Assembly (NCBI GenBank): GCA_020635915.1
Contig: JACJYU010000001.1
Coordinates: forward strand, 1,712,501-1,776,500
Length of the DNA: 64,000 bases
Direction of reading: 5' to 3'
From: Flammeovirgaceae bacterium
GTDB taxonomy: Bacteria; Bacteroidota; Bacteroidia; Cytophagales; Cyclobacteriaceae
The stretch's first letter is position 1. Each line of letters starts with the position of its first letter. A program made the translations under genes and the position numbers. The notes under the pieces are model-generated. The model saw only the letters and a list, made by a program, of their open reading frames with translations, searched no databases and was not told where the DNA came from. Positions 16,673 through 25,925 of this stretch are shown here, one piece after another.

Positions 16673-19072
16673 ATGATTAAAAACAACCTCAAAGTATCCT
16701 TAAGGGTCTTCAGCAGGAACAAGGCCTATACATTTATAAATGTGCTTGGGCTATCCACAGGATTGGCGATTGCTTTGCTGATCCTTGTTTATGTCAGGTT
16801 TGAATTAAGTTACGAAGGCAAAAACCCATTGGCCGATCGGATTGTCAGGATCAGCGTGGATTTATACAATGGGAAGTCCCTTATCGACCAGGACGCGGAG
16901 ATGTACTCACCCGCAGGCCCGAGAATTGCATCAGGATTTTCAGAGGTGGAAAGCTTTACGAGGGTAGCACCATTCAACGATGCCACCATCCGGATAGGCG
17001 AAGAATCCCTCAGGGAATCAAAAATGTTTGCCGTGGACTCCTCCTTTTTTCACCTATTTAACTATTCGCTGCTGTACGGCAATCCCAAAAATATTTTTCA
17101 GCGCCCCAATGAGATGGTGCTCACTGAATCACAAGCCCTCAAATATTTTAACCGGGTGAACGTGGTGGGCGAATCCTTGTGGGTGTCATCGTTTGATGAG
17201 GGGTTTAGGATTATTGGGGTTGTTGCCAACAACCCGCTCAACACCCACATCCAATTCAATGTGCTGATTTCTTATCCTACCATTCAGGACCAGGCGGAGA
17301 AGCAATCGTGGGGCAACAACGAAACCTATACCTATCTCCTGCTCAAGGACCAGGTTACATTTAATAGTTTCGTGAAAACCCTGGATTCTTTTAACGACCA
17401 GCTTCATAAAGAGGGAAAGATGCTCTCTGAAAAAATTTTGGCCCAACCCATTAAGGACATCCACCTTTATTCCCACAAATCGTACGAGATGGGGCAAAAT
17501 GGGGATGCCACCTCGGTATACTTTCTCCTGGGCGTTGCCCTTCTTGTCATTGTAATCGCAATTGTCAACTACATTAACCTGTCAACATCCAAATCCCTGG
17601 ACAGGGCGAAAGAGGTGGGGGTAAGGAAAGTAATTGGCTCTTCACTAGCCCAACTGAGGGCCCAGTTCTTCACAGAGTCCCTCCTTATCAATATTTTCTC
17701 CGCGACCCTTGCCCTGGGGTTGGTGGTCGTTTCATTTCCTGCCTTCAAGGCTATGGCCGGGCTGCCCTTAGGGTTGCATTTTTGGAACGATGCCTTATTC
17801 TGGCGTTTATTGTTGTTCCTCGTCCTCATCAGCACGGTGCTTTCGGGCATCTTTCCTGCATTCGTCCTGTCCTCTTTTCAGCCTATCCAAGTGCTAAAGG
17901 GTAAGTTCGCGCACTCAGGCCGGGGCCTATTGCTTCGAAAAGGGCTGGTGGTTTTTCAATTTTCCATAACCTTGTTCTTGATCATTCAGACCTTCACCAC
18001 CAGGCAACAGCTTACATTCATGAGGAACATTGACATGGGGCTAAACATTGAACGAACCCTCGTGGTCCCTACTCCCGATGACCAAGCACTAAGGGCAAGC
18101 CTGCAGGTTTTAAAAGACAAATTGCTTGACTATGCCCAGTTTCAATCCGTTTCTTTTTCCAGCTCTGTCCCAGGCCAATCTACCAGCGAATTATCCTCTT
18201 CCAACGCCAATATCAACCTGGTGGGGGCGCTTGAAGAAAAAGCGTTTAATTTCTATATCTATTTCATGGATGAGGATTTCATTCCTACCATGGAAATGCA
18301 GCTTAAGGCCGGGGAAAATTTTACCAAACAAAACTTAATAAGTGAAAATATCCTTGTCAATGAGGAGTCCATTAAACTATGGGGAATTCCCGATGCCGAA
18401 ATGGCCATCGGCCAACAAATAGACCTCTGGGGAAAGAAACGGACCATTATCGGTGTGGTCAAAAATTTCCATCAAGGCAGCGCCAAAAACCCTTATCTCC
18501 CCATGCTATTTGTGCCTGGCCTTAGGGACTGGGCCCAACGGTTCGTAAGCATTCGCCTTCAGTCCGGGGGACTTAAAGAAAACCTGGACTTGATAAAAGG
18601 TGTTTACGCCTCGGTTTTCCCGAACAGCCCCTTTGACTACTTTTTTATGGACCAGGAGTTTGACAAACAGTACCGGTATGAAGAGCAGTTTCAGGCTATT
18701 TTTGGTACCCTCACGGGTTTTGCCATACTCATCTCCTGCCTTGGCTTGTTTGGGCTTGTCTCCTTCACCGTGGCCAATCGCACCAAAGAGATAGGCTTAA
18801 GAAAGGTTTTGGGGGCAGGCACCGGTCAGATTGTGGCTTTGATATCCAAAGATTTTATCTCGTTGATATTTATTGCATTGTTTATTTCAACAACCATAAC
18901 GTATTTCATCATACAGCGCTGGTTGGAACAGTACTCTTTCAGGATTGACCTTAATATTTGGCTATTTGCCATCCCCGCAGCAGGGATTTTAGTTATCTCC
19001 CTGCTGACCATATTAACAAAAACCATTCAAGTCTCCTCTGCCAACCCGGTCAAAGCCCTTAAAGATGAATAA
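16673..19072 (+). CDS. MacB/FtsX-type ABC transporter permease
   Basis: A 799-residue permease with an N-terminal helix (about 20-42), a large periplasmic MacB-PCD-like domain, three helices around 285-420 with an FtsX motif (LDRAKEVGVRKVIGSS), a second periplasmic domain and a final FtsX helix group with ANRTKEIGLRKVLGAG. This duplicated FtsX layout is characteristic of Bacteroidota 'putative ABC transport system permease' proteins that act as mechanotransmission exporters or signal-linked pumps. No ATPase or membrane-fusion gene lies next to it, so it must pair with components encoded elsewhere. Confidence 0.88.
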   Translation: MIKNNLKVSLRVFSRNKAYTFINVLGLSTGLAIALLILVYVRFELSYEGKNPLADRIVRISVDLYNGKSLIDQDAEMYSPAGPRIASGFSEVESFTRVAPFNDATIRIGEESLRESKMFAVDSSFFHLFNYSLLYGNPKNIFQRPNEMVLTESQALKYFNRVNVVGESLWVSSFDEGFRIIGVVANNPLNTHIQFNVLISYPTIQDQAEKQSWGNNETYTYLLLKDQVTFNSFVKTLDSFNDQLHKEGKMLSEKILAQPIKDIHLYSHKSYEMGQNGDATSVYFLLGVALLVIVIAIVNYINLSTSKSLDRAKEVGVRKVIGSSLAQLRAQFFTESLLINIFSATLALGLVVVSFPAFKAMAGLPLGLHFWNDALFWRLLLFLVLISTVLSGIFPAFVLSSFQPIQVLKGKFAHSGRGLLLRKGLVVFQFSITLFLIIQTFTTRQQLTFMRNIDMGLNIERTLVVPTPDDQALRASLQVLKDKLLDYAQFQSVSFSSSVPGQSTSELSSSNANINLVGALEEKAFNFYIYFMDEDFIPTMEMQLKAGENFTKQNLISENILVNEESIKLWGIPDAEMAIGQQIDLWGKKRTIIGVVKNFHQGSAKNPYLPMLFVPGLRDWAQRFVSIRLQSGGLKENLDLIKGVYASVFPNSPFDYFFMDQEFDKQYRYEEQFQAIFGTLTGFAILISCLGLFGLVSFTVANRTKEIGLRKVLGAGTGQIVALISKDFISLIFIALFISTTITYFIIQRWLEQYSFRIDLNIWLFAIPAAGILVISLLTILTKTIQVSSANPVKALKDE

Positions 19073-19244
19073 ATAGAAAGGGTCATTTCTTTTCTCTTTA
19101 CCCCTGGTTGGCCCATTGACCCAACCGCCTGCCAAAACTTTTTCAGGACGTTTAGCACATCTTTGTTGCAGTAAACCTCCAAATCAGGCATTTTTATGAA
19201 ATTGAACCTGTTTCACCACGCTAACTAAATTTCAATCACACCCT

Positions 19245-22200
19245 ATGGCACCTTCTATCTTTAGGTTTTTTGTCTTTTTGCTGGGCATGTCCCTTGTTGC
19301 CCCTGTTGACGCCCAGCCTTCCGGGCCCGATTCCGCGTTTTTCAAAGCGCTGAAATTCCGCAATGTGGGCCCCACACGGGGCGGGCGGTCCACCACGGTG
19401 CAGGGGGTGGCAAAGCAGCCCGGCACTTTTTACATGGGTTCCACGGGCGGGGGCGTGTGGAAAACGGAGGATTACGGTATCACCTGGTCCAACATTTCCG
19501 ATGGCTTTTTTACGTCCCCATCCATAGGTGCCATCAAGGTCTATCAGGAAGACCCTAAAATCATTTATGTGGGCACCGGCTCGGATGGCATCCGCTCCAA
19601 CGTCATCGTGGGGGATGGGGTGTATAAGTCAGTTGATGCCGGTAAGACCTGGTCGCATATCGGATTGGAAAAGGCAGGGCAAATCGGGGCGGTGGAGGTC
19701 CATCCTTCCAACCCCAACCTTGTTTTTGTGGCCGCACAAGGGCAGCCCTTTAACCCAAACAAGGAGCGGGGCGTGTACAGGACAAAGGATGGTGGCAAGA
19801 GCTGGCAAAACGTGCTTTACGTGTCGGATAGCGTGGGGGCTGTGGACATTGAGTTTGCGCCCAACAACCCCAACATCGTTTATGCCGCCATGTGGCGAAA
19901 CGAGCGCAAGCCATGGACGATCATCAGCGGTGCGAATAAAATTGGCGGGGTCTACAAGTCCGTTGATGGGGGCGACAATTGGAAGAAAGTGACCAAGGGC
20001 CTGCCCCAGGGATTGATCGGGAAAATCGACTTTGCCGTTTCGCCCGCGGACCCCAACCGGCTGTATGCCCTGGTGGAGGCGCCCAAAGAAGAACGTGGCG
20101 TGTACCGCTCAGACGACCAGGGGGAATCGTTCAGGCTCATTAGCAACAAAAAGCAATTGACGGACCGCCCTTTTTACTATTGCAACATTGACGCCAACCC
20201 GCTTGATGCAGATGTCATCTTCGTGATGGCCACCAATTTTTTTAAATCCAAAGACGGGGGAAAGAAATGGGAAGAAATAAGGCCTCCCCATGGCGACAAC
20301 CACGATATGTGGATAAACCCTACAGACACCTCGCAGTTCATCCAATCCAACGATGGGGGCGCCAACATCACCACCAATGGGGGAAAGACTTGGAGCACGC
20401 AGGAAAACCAGCCTACCGCGGAATTGTACCAGGTGGAAGTGGACGACCAATACCCGTATTGGCTGTATGCCGGCCAGCAGGACAATTCCACCATTGCCGT
20501 CCCTTCGTTGCCCCCTTATGATGCGCCCGGTGGGCCCAGTGCCTTCTGGATGGCGGTGGGGGGTTGCGAAACCGGCCCGGCCGTGCCAAAGCCAGGCAAC
20601 CCCAATATCGTTTACTCCAACTGCAAAGGGAACTTTGGGGTGTACGACAAGCGCTCCGGCCAGGAGCGCCAATACCACGTGGGGGCGATGAACATCTATG
20701 GCCACAACCCAAAAGACTTAAAGTACCGGTTTCAACGGGTATCGCCCGTCTTTGTCTCTTTCCACAACCCCGATGTGGTGTACTACGGCTCGCAATATTT
20801 GCTCAAGACCACCGATGACGGCATTACCTGGGAAAAAATTTCCCCTGACCTCACCGCCAACGAACCCGACAAGCAGGTGGTCTCCGGGACTCCTATCACC
20901 CGGGACGTAACGGGCGAAGAGTACTACAGCACCCTTTATGAAATCAACGAGTCGAGGCTACGGGAAGGCTTGATTTGGACCGGTGCCAATGACGGCCCCA
21001 TACATGTAACAAAAGATGGCGGCAAGACATGGGAAAACGTTACCCCCAAACAATTGCCCCCCGGGGGAAGGGTGGACTGCATTGAGCCTTCATGGCACAA
21101 AGAGGGAAAAGCCTATGCTGCGATACTGCGCTACCAGTTGGGCGATTGGAAGCCCTACATTTACCGGACCACCGATTATGGCAAAAGCTGGACTTTGCTG
21201 ACCACGGGCTCAAACGGTATACCCGAGGGCTTCCCCACACGCACCATCCGCGAAGACCCTGACCAGGAAGGATTGCTTTATGCCGGCACGGAGTATGGGT
21301 TGTTTATTTCTTTTGATGATGGCGCATCCTGGCAGCGCTTTCAGCAAAACCTGCCCGTGACACCCGTTACGGACATTAAAGTATACCGGAACAACCTGGT
21401 CCTCTCCACCATGGGCCGTTCGTTTTGGGTGCTTGACGACATCTCGCCCCTGCACGAATTGGCAAAGGCAAAAGCCAGTAAATCTGCATTCCTCTTTCCT
21501 CCCGATGATGCCTTTAGGATGCGGTACCGTGGGAATGGAAAAAATAACGTGCCCTATTACCCTGCCGCGGGCGTAACCATCGACTACTACCTTGCATCCA
21601 AGCCGGCCAATGACATAAAATTGGAAATCCTTGACCCTGACAACAAAGTCATAAGGACCTTCACCAGCATGGCCCCACCCAAGGACACCACCAAGGTTGG
21701 CGTGGACATGGCAACGGGCTTTGAAACGAGAAGGTCAAAATCGGATTTGGGCAAAGAAGCAGGCATGCACCGGTTCCGTTGGGATTTGTTGCACGAGGGG
21801 CCCTGGGACAAAGACCCGGCTAGGAGCCTGCGCGGGGGGCCGATGGTACGGCCAGGTGTGTACCAGGCCCGCCTAACGGTGAATGGTGAAACGCAAACAC
21901 AATCCTTTGAAGTAAAGGTGGACCCCAAACTGGACCTGACCAAAACCGGGCTGGAGGATATACGTGCACAGGAAGCGCTGTCGCTGCAAATAACCGCGTT
22001 GGAAGACTCCAGCAAAAGGGTGGCGGCAGAAATCGAAAGCAGGAGAAAGGAACTGGCCAAACTGATCAAGGCGGGAAAAAAAACAAAACAATATTCACAG
22101 GAAGACAAACGCCTGGCGCACATACAGGACCAACTGGTCACTGCGGATGGCATTTACATGACCCCGATGCTGATCGACCAGGTCCGTTATTTGAGGTACA

Positions 22201-22316
22201 TGCTCAGCCAGGCCGACCAAAGGCCGGGCAAGGATGCTTACGACCGGTACGAAGAGCTTAAGAACCGGTTCAGCACCATCCTTGCCCCTTACCAAAAGCT
22301 GGGCCCCAAAATGTAG
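19245..22316 (+). CDS. Large secreted BNR/sortilin-like repeat protein
   Basis: A 1023-residue protein with a signal peptide (MAPSIFRFFVFLLGMSLVAPVDAQ) and a series of BNR/Asp-box-like beta-propeller repeats, e.g. STGGGVWKTEDYGITWSNIS, VYKSVDAGKTWSHIG and VYRTKDGGKSWQNV, spread over about residues 60-730 and resembling VPS10/sortilin or xyloglucanase propellers. The last ~280 residues are a beta domain plus an alpha-helical tail (SSKRVAAEIESRRKELAKLI). No catalytic glycosidase pair was identified. It is paralogous to the 1042-residue protein at 28690-31818. Many Bacteroidota encode such exported proteins with unknown ligands. Confidence 0.85.
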   Translation: MAPSIFRFFVFLLGMSLVAPVDAQPSGPDSAFFKALKFRNVGPTRGGRSTTVQGVAKQPGTFYMGSTGGGVWKTEDYGITWSNISDGFFTSPSIGAIKVYQEDPKIIYVGTGSDGIRSNVIVGDGVYKSVDAGKTWSHIGLEKAGQIGAVEVHPSNPNLVFVAAQGQPFNPNKERGVYRTKDGGKSWQNVLYVSDSVGAVDIEFAPNNPNIVYAAMWRNERKPWTIISGANKIGGVYKSVDGGDNWKKVTKGLPQGLIGKIDFAVSPADPNRLYALVEAPKEERGVYRSDDQGESFRLISNKKQLTDRPFYYCNIDANPLDADVIFVMATNFFKSKDGGKKWEEIRPPHGDNHDMWINPTDTSQFIQSNDGGANITTNGGKTWSTQENQPTAELYQVEVDDQYPYWLYAGQQDNSTIAVPSLPPYDAPGGPSAFWMAVGGCETGPAVPKPGNPNIVYSNCKGNFGVYDKRSGQERQYHVGAMNIYGHNPKDLKYRFQRVSPVFVSFHNPDVVYYGSQYLLKTTDDGITWEKISPDLTANEPDKQVVSGTPITRDVTGEEYYSTLYEINESRLREGLIWTGANDGPIHVTKDGGKTWENVTPKQLPPGGRVDCIEPSWHKEGKAYAAILRYQLGDWKPYIYRTTDYGKSWTLLTTGSNGIPEGFPTRTIREDPDQEGLLYAGTEYGLFISFDDGASWQRFQQNLPVTPVTDIKVYRNNLVLSTMGRSFWVLDDISPLHELAKAKASKSAFLFPPDDAFRMRYRGNGKNNVPYYPAAGVTIDYYLASKPANDIKLEILDPDNKVIRTFTSMAPPKDTTKVGVDMATGFETRRSKSDLGKEAGMHRFRWDLLHEGPWDKDPARSLRGGPMVRPGVYQARLTVNGETQTQSFEVKVDPKLDLTKTGLEDIRAQEALSLQITALEDSSKRVAAEIESRRKELAKLIKAGKKTKQYSQEDKRLAHIQDQLVTADGIYMTPMLIDQVRYLRYMLSQADQRPGKDAYDRYEELKNRFSTILAPYQKLGPKM

Positions 22317-22341
22317 GGGCGTAAGGCGAGGGGAAACCAAG

Positions 22342-22392
22342 CCCGTGCCCACCGTGCCCAAGAGTGTGGGGCGCGCTTGGCACGGGTTTTTT
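22342..22392 (+). terminator. Terminator after BNR protein gene
   Basis: CCCGTGCC (22342-22349) pairs with GGCACGGG (22379-22386), followed by TTTTTT (22387-22392). An alternative inner pairing uses CCGTGCCCAAG (22352-22362) with CTTGGCACGG. It lies 25 bp after the stop codon. Confidence 0.75.
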
Positions 22393-22605
22393 ATGCCCGG
22401 TTTTACTGGCCTTTCACAGGGGCAAGGCCGCTTTTCCGTCAACCTTGAAATGCAAGCTTCCCGTAAGAAGGCCCGGCATGGCCTTTTACTGAATGCCCAC
22501 GGACGTACCCGTGGTTCAAAATACCCCAATAATGGTTTGGTTTCCCCTTACAACCCTTAAATTGTGCCGTTTTTACAAAATGAGCCCCTCAAAAGCATAA
22601 CCCTT

Positions 22606-23961
22606 ATGGCACATAGCCCCATCCTAGAAATCGTAAAGAAGCGAAACCCCAATGAGCCTGAGTTCCTACAGGCCGCCCAGGAAGTGATCGAATCCCTGGG
22701 CACGGTGCTGGAGAGAAACCCGGAACTGGCACGCCTGAAAATACTGGAACGTACACTGGAACCGGAAAGGTTGATATCATTTAGGGTGACCTGGCTCGAT
22801 GACAAAGGGGAGGTGCAGGTAAACAGGGGGTACCGCGTGCAGATGAACAGCGCCATTGGCCCATACAAAGGAGGCCTTCGCTTCCACCCTTCCGTTACGC
22901 CCAGCATTTTGAAATTCCTGGCATACGAGCAAATCTTCAAAAATGCCCTTACGGGAATACCCATGGGTGGGGGAAAAGGAGGATCGGATTTTGACCCGAA
23001 AGGAAAGAGCGAAAACGAGATCATGAAGTTTTGCCAGGCCTTTATGGTCGAGTTGGCCCGCCACATTGACCATAGGACGGACATCCCCGCAGGCGACATT
23101 GGCGTGGGGTCACGTGAGATAGGCTACCTGTTTGGCACGTATAAAAAAATCAAAAACCAATTTACTGGCGTGCTCAGTGGCAAGGGCATTGGCTGGGGCG
23201 GGAGTTTGATTAGGACGGAGGCCACCGGCTACGGGCTCATCTATTTTGCGGAGAACATGCTGCAAAATGCCGGGGCCACCATAAGGGGAAAAACCTGCCT
23301 GGTGTCCGGGTCGGGGAACGTGGCCCAATATGCGATAGAAAAAGTAAACCAAATGGGGGGCAAGGTGATCACCGCCTCCGACTCGAGCGGTTTTATCCAT
23401 GACGAGGCGGGGATCACTGGCGACAAGCTGGAGTTTTTGAAGGACCTCAAGAACAACAGGCGGGGAAGGATAAAAGAATATGCAGATCAATTTAAAAGCG
23501 CCTCCTTTCATGCCGGCAACGCCAATGCCGACCACAACGAAATGTGGTCCATAAAGGCCGACTGCGCCTTTCCCTGTGCCACGCAAAACGAAATCAATGA
23601 AAAGGATGCAGGCAACCTTGTAAAAGGCGGCATCACGCTTTTGGCGGAAGGGGCCAACATGCCCACCACCATCGAAGGCATCCAGGTGATCCTCGACAGC
23701 GGTGTGATGTACGCCCCCGGCAAAGCCTCCAATGCAGGCGGGGTGGCCACCAGTGGCATGGAGATGATGCAAAACTATGTGGGGCAAAACTGGACAAGCG
23801 AAGAAGTAGACTCAAAACTCCAAGGCATTATGAAAAACATTCACGATACTTGCCTGGATGCCGCCAGGGAATACGGAAAGCCCGGCAACTATATGGTGGG
23901 CGCCAACATTGCCGGGTTTTTAAAAGTGGCCGAGGCCATGAAGGCGCAAGGAGTGGTTTAA
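22606..23961 (+). CDS. gdhA: NADP-type glutamate dehydrogenase
   Basis: A 451-residue hexameric-type Glu dehydrogenase converting 2-oxoglutarate and ammonium to glutamate. Signatures are GPYKGGLRFHPSV (86-98), the active-site MGGGKGGSDFDPKGKS (120-135, including Lys124), PAGDIGVG, and the dinucleotide-binding VSGSGNVAQYA. The length and N-terminal EPEFLQAAQEVIESLG resemble small NADP-specific GdhA (about 445-450 residues). The start is ATG 22606, because the upstream GTG at 22564 only adds a non-homologous stretch. It catalyses nitrogen assimilation; a lone gene with its own spacer upstream. Confidence 0.93.
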   Translation: MAHSPILEIVKKRNPNEPEFLQAAQEVIESLGTVLERNPELARLKILERTLEPERLISFRVTWLDDKGEVQVNRGYRVQMNSAIGPYKGGLRFHPSVTPSILKFLAYEQIFKNALTGIPMGGGKGGSDFDPKGKSENEIMKFCQAFMVELARHIDHRTDIPAGDIGVGSREIGYLFGTYKKIKNQFTGVLSGKGIGWGGSLIRTEATGYGLIYFAENMLQNAGATIRGKTCLVSGSGNVAQYAIEKVNQMGGKVITASDSSGFIHDEAGITGDKLEFLKDLKNNRRGRIKEYADQFKSASFHAGNANADHNEMWSIKADCAFPCATQNEINEKDAGNLVKGGITLLAEGANMPTTIEGIQVILDSGVMYAPGKASNAGGVATSGMEMMQNYVGQNWTSEEVDSKLQGIMKNIHDTCLDAAREYGKPGNYMVGANIAGFLKVAEAMKAQGVV

Positions 23962-23995
23962 CCCAACGGCCGCAACGGCCTAAACAAAGAAAAGC

Positions 23996-24283
23996 ATGCC
24001 CGCATATATTATCGTAGACATTGAAATCACCGACCCAAAATTGTACGAAGAATACAAAAAGCACACCCCGGGAAGCCTGGTGCCCTATGATGGGAAGTTC
24101 CTTGCCCGGGGCGGGGCCGTGGAGACATTGGAAGGAGACTGGAGCCCCGGGCGCCTCGTGATACTGGAATTCCCTACTTTGGAAAAGGCCAAAGCCTGGT
24201 GGGGTTCCCCCGGCTACACACCAGCCAAGCTCATTCGGCAAAAGGCCTCCAAAACGCGGATGATCGTGGTGGAGGGGGCCTAA
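23996..24283 (+). CDS. DUF1330 family protein
   Basis: A 95-residue protein starting MPAYIIVDIEITDPKLYEEY and containing RGGAVETLEGDWSPGRLVILEFP and the tail KASKTRMIVVEG, which match DUF1330, a dimeric alpha/beta-barrel family of unknown function. Its length is normal for the family. It starts 34 bp after gdhA and may be co-transcribed with it; it ends with a 4 bp overlap with the convergent DUF456 gene. Confidence 0.85.
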   Translation: MPAYIIVDIEITDPKLYEEYKKHTPGSLVPYDGKFLARGGAVETLEGDWSPGRLVILEFPTLEKAKAWWGSPGYTPAKLIRQKASKTRMIVVEGA

Positions 24284-24753
24284 AGTAGGCTGGCAATAAA
24301 ATAATACGCCATGGCCGCACTGGCCATAAGCTTTGCCACCGTGCCTATCAAAAACCCTATAAAGGAGCCCATTGCCGCTTTAATGGCCTTGTCCGAATCC
24401 CGGTGGCCCATCCATTCGCCCAATAATGCCCCAAGAAAAGGCCCGGCCAAAAGGCCCGCAGGGCCAAACCAAATACCGATGACAAGGCCAATCGCACAGC
24501 CCCACATCCCATATTTTGTGCCGCCAAACCGCTTTGTCCCGTAAATAGGGACAACGTAGTCAAGGGCTGTGATCAGGGTGACGACCAAGGCCCATACAAG
24601 GAGGAATTTCGTGCCGAACGGTGCCGTCCCTTTCAACTGCAACATCAACAATCCGGCATAACTAAAGGGCGGGCCAGGCAAAAAGGGGAGCAGGCACCCG
24701 GCCAGCCCCAGCACCATAAAAATACCACCTACCACCGTCCACACTAAATCCAT
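24280..24753 (-). CDS. DUF456 integral membrane protein
   Basis: A 157-residue Gly-rich membrane protein with four to five helices. The ordered motifs MVLGLAGCLLPFLPGPPFSYAG, ALDYVVPIYGTKRFGGTKYG and LGALLGEWMG are characteristic of DUF456, a family with no assigned function. The start at ATG 24753 begins the first helix; extension to 24807 adds a Cys-rich leader with no support. The stop overlaps the stop of the DUF1330 gene by 4 bp. Confidence 0.85.
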   Translation of the reverse strand: MDLVWTVVGGIFMVLGLAGCLLPFLPGPPFSYAGLLMLQLKGTAPFGTKFLLVWALVVTLITALDYVVPIYGTKRFGGTKYGMWGCAIGLVIGIWFGPAGLLAGPFLGALLGEWMGHRDSDKAIKAAMGSFIGFLIGTVAKLMASAAMAYYFIASLL

Positions 24754-24797
24754 CTCTTCAAGATAGCATCTTTTGCAGGAATTCAGTAGTTTCCGAA

Positions 24798-25889
24798 ATG
24801 AAGTCAATTACCCTCCCCCTTATTGCCCTTTCCTTGTTGGCGCTGTGCTCCCGCTGTGCCCAGGGCCCTGCCACCGGTTATGCAACAGCCATCAACAACA
24901 GCCATCAACTGCTGGACTCCATCCGCCTGGCGGAAAACGTGCCCGGCATCGATGCGGCAGTGGCCATTGATGGCAAGATCGTATGGTCGGAGGGCTTTGG
25001 CTTTGCCGACCTTGAAAACGAAGTAAAGGTCATCCCCGGTGTTACCCGATTTCGGATAGGCAGTGTTTCCAAAACCCTTACCTCTGCCGCCATGGGCAAG
25101 TTGATGGACGCAGGCAAACTTGACCTCAACGAACCTGTTCATGCCTACCTCCCTGACTTTCCGCCCAAGCGTTTCCCCATTACCGTAAAGCAAGTGGGCG
25201 GGCATATCGCTGGCATCCGGCACTACCGCAACAATGAGTTTTTGATGAACAAAAGGTTTGGCTCCGTTACGGCCAGCCTTTCCATTTTCAAAGATGACTC
25301 CTTGCTCTTTGAGCCAGGCACACAATACAGTTATTCCAGTTATGGATACAATTTGCTGAGCGCGGTCATCGAAAAAGCAAGTGGGGAAGGGTTTTTGCCC
25401 TACATCCAACGGGAGGTTTTTTCCGCCCTTGATATGCAAAGCACTTGTCCCGACTTTTATGACAGCATTATTGTGCACCGCACTTCTTTTTACGGGCTGG
25501 ACGGCAACCACCACGTGATCAACGCCCCGGCCGTGGACAACAGCTACAAGTGGGCAGGAGGGGGGTTCCTTTCCACCACAACAGACCTGGTAAAATTTGG
25601 AGAGGCCCACATGGCACCGGGCTTCCTTTCGGCTGCCACCCTCCGCACCCTCACTACCCCGCAGGTACTGGCCAATGGCGACAGCACTGCCTACGGGGTG
25701 GGGTGGCGGACCTACCAGCATGATGGCCTCCATGGGTACGGGCACACCGGTGGATCGGTAGGGGGCATTACCGCCTTTAGGGTTTACCCTAACGAAAAGC
25801 TGGTCGTGGTGCTGCTCTCGAACTCCTCCGACACCCAATACGGCAATGCGGCCGACCGGATCGTAAAGTGGTTCCTTTCAGGGAAATGA
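24798..25889 (+). CDS. Serine hydrolase of the beta-lactamase/LACTB-like family
   Basis: A 363-residue penicillin-binding-fold hydrolase with an exported N-terminus (MKSITLPLIALSLLALCSRC). The catalytic SxxK motif is SVSK (Ser89, Lys92), the second element is YSYSSYGYN (177-185), equivalent to the Tyr-Ser-Asn motif, and the third is HTGGSVGG near the C-terminus. The order ITVKQVGGHIAGIRHY also fits. Relatives are esterases, D-aminopeptidases or LACTB-like proteases rather than true beta-lactamases, so no antibiotic-resistance role is implied. It diverges from the DUF456 gene and is followed 36 bp later by an MFS transporter. Confidence 0.87.
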   Translation: MKSITLPLIALSLLALCSRCAQGPATGYATAINNSHQLLDSIRLAENVPGIDAAVAIDGKIVWSEGFGFADLENEVKVIPGVTRFRIGSVSKTLTSAAMGKLMDAGKLDLNEPVHAYLPDFPPKRFPITVKQVGGHIAGIRHYRNNEFLMNKRFGSVTASLSIFKDDSLLFEPGTQYSYSSYGYNLLSAVIEKASGEGFLPYIQREVFSALDMQSTCPDFYDSIIVHRTSFYGLDGNHHVINAPAVDNSYKWAGGGFLSTTTDLVKFGEAHMAPGFLSAATLRTLTTPQVLANGDSTAYGVGWRTYQHDGLHGYGHTGGSVGGITAFRVYPNEKLVVVLLSNSSDTQYGNAADRIVKWFLSGK

Positions 25890-25925
25890 CCGGGGGGCAG
25901 CGGACACCATCATGGCCTCAATAAC

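Noticed and set aside
24798..25889. Antibiotic-resistance beta-lactamase
   Set aside because: The motifs (SVSK, YSS, HTGG) match LACTB-like serine hydrolases; nothing supports true class C beta-lactamase activity.
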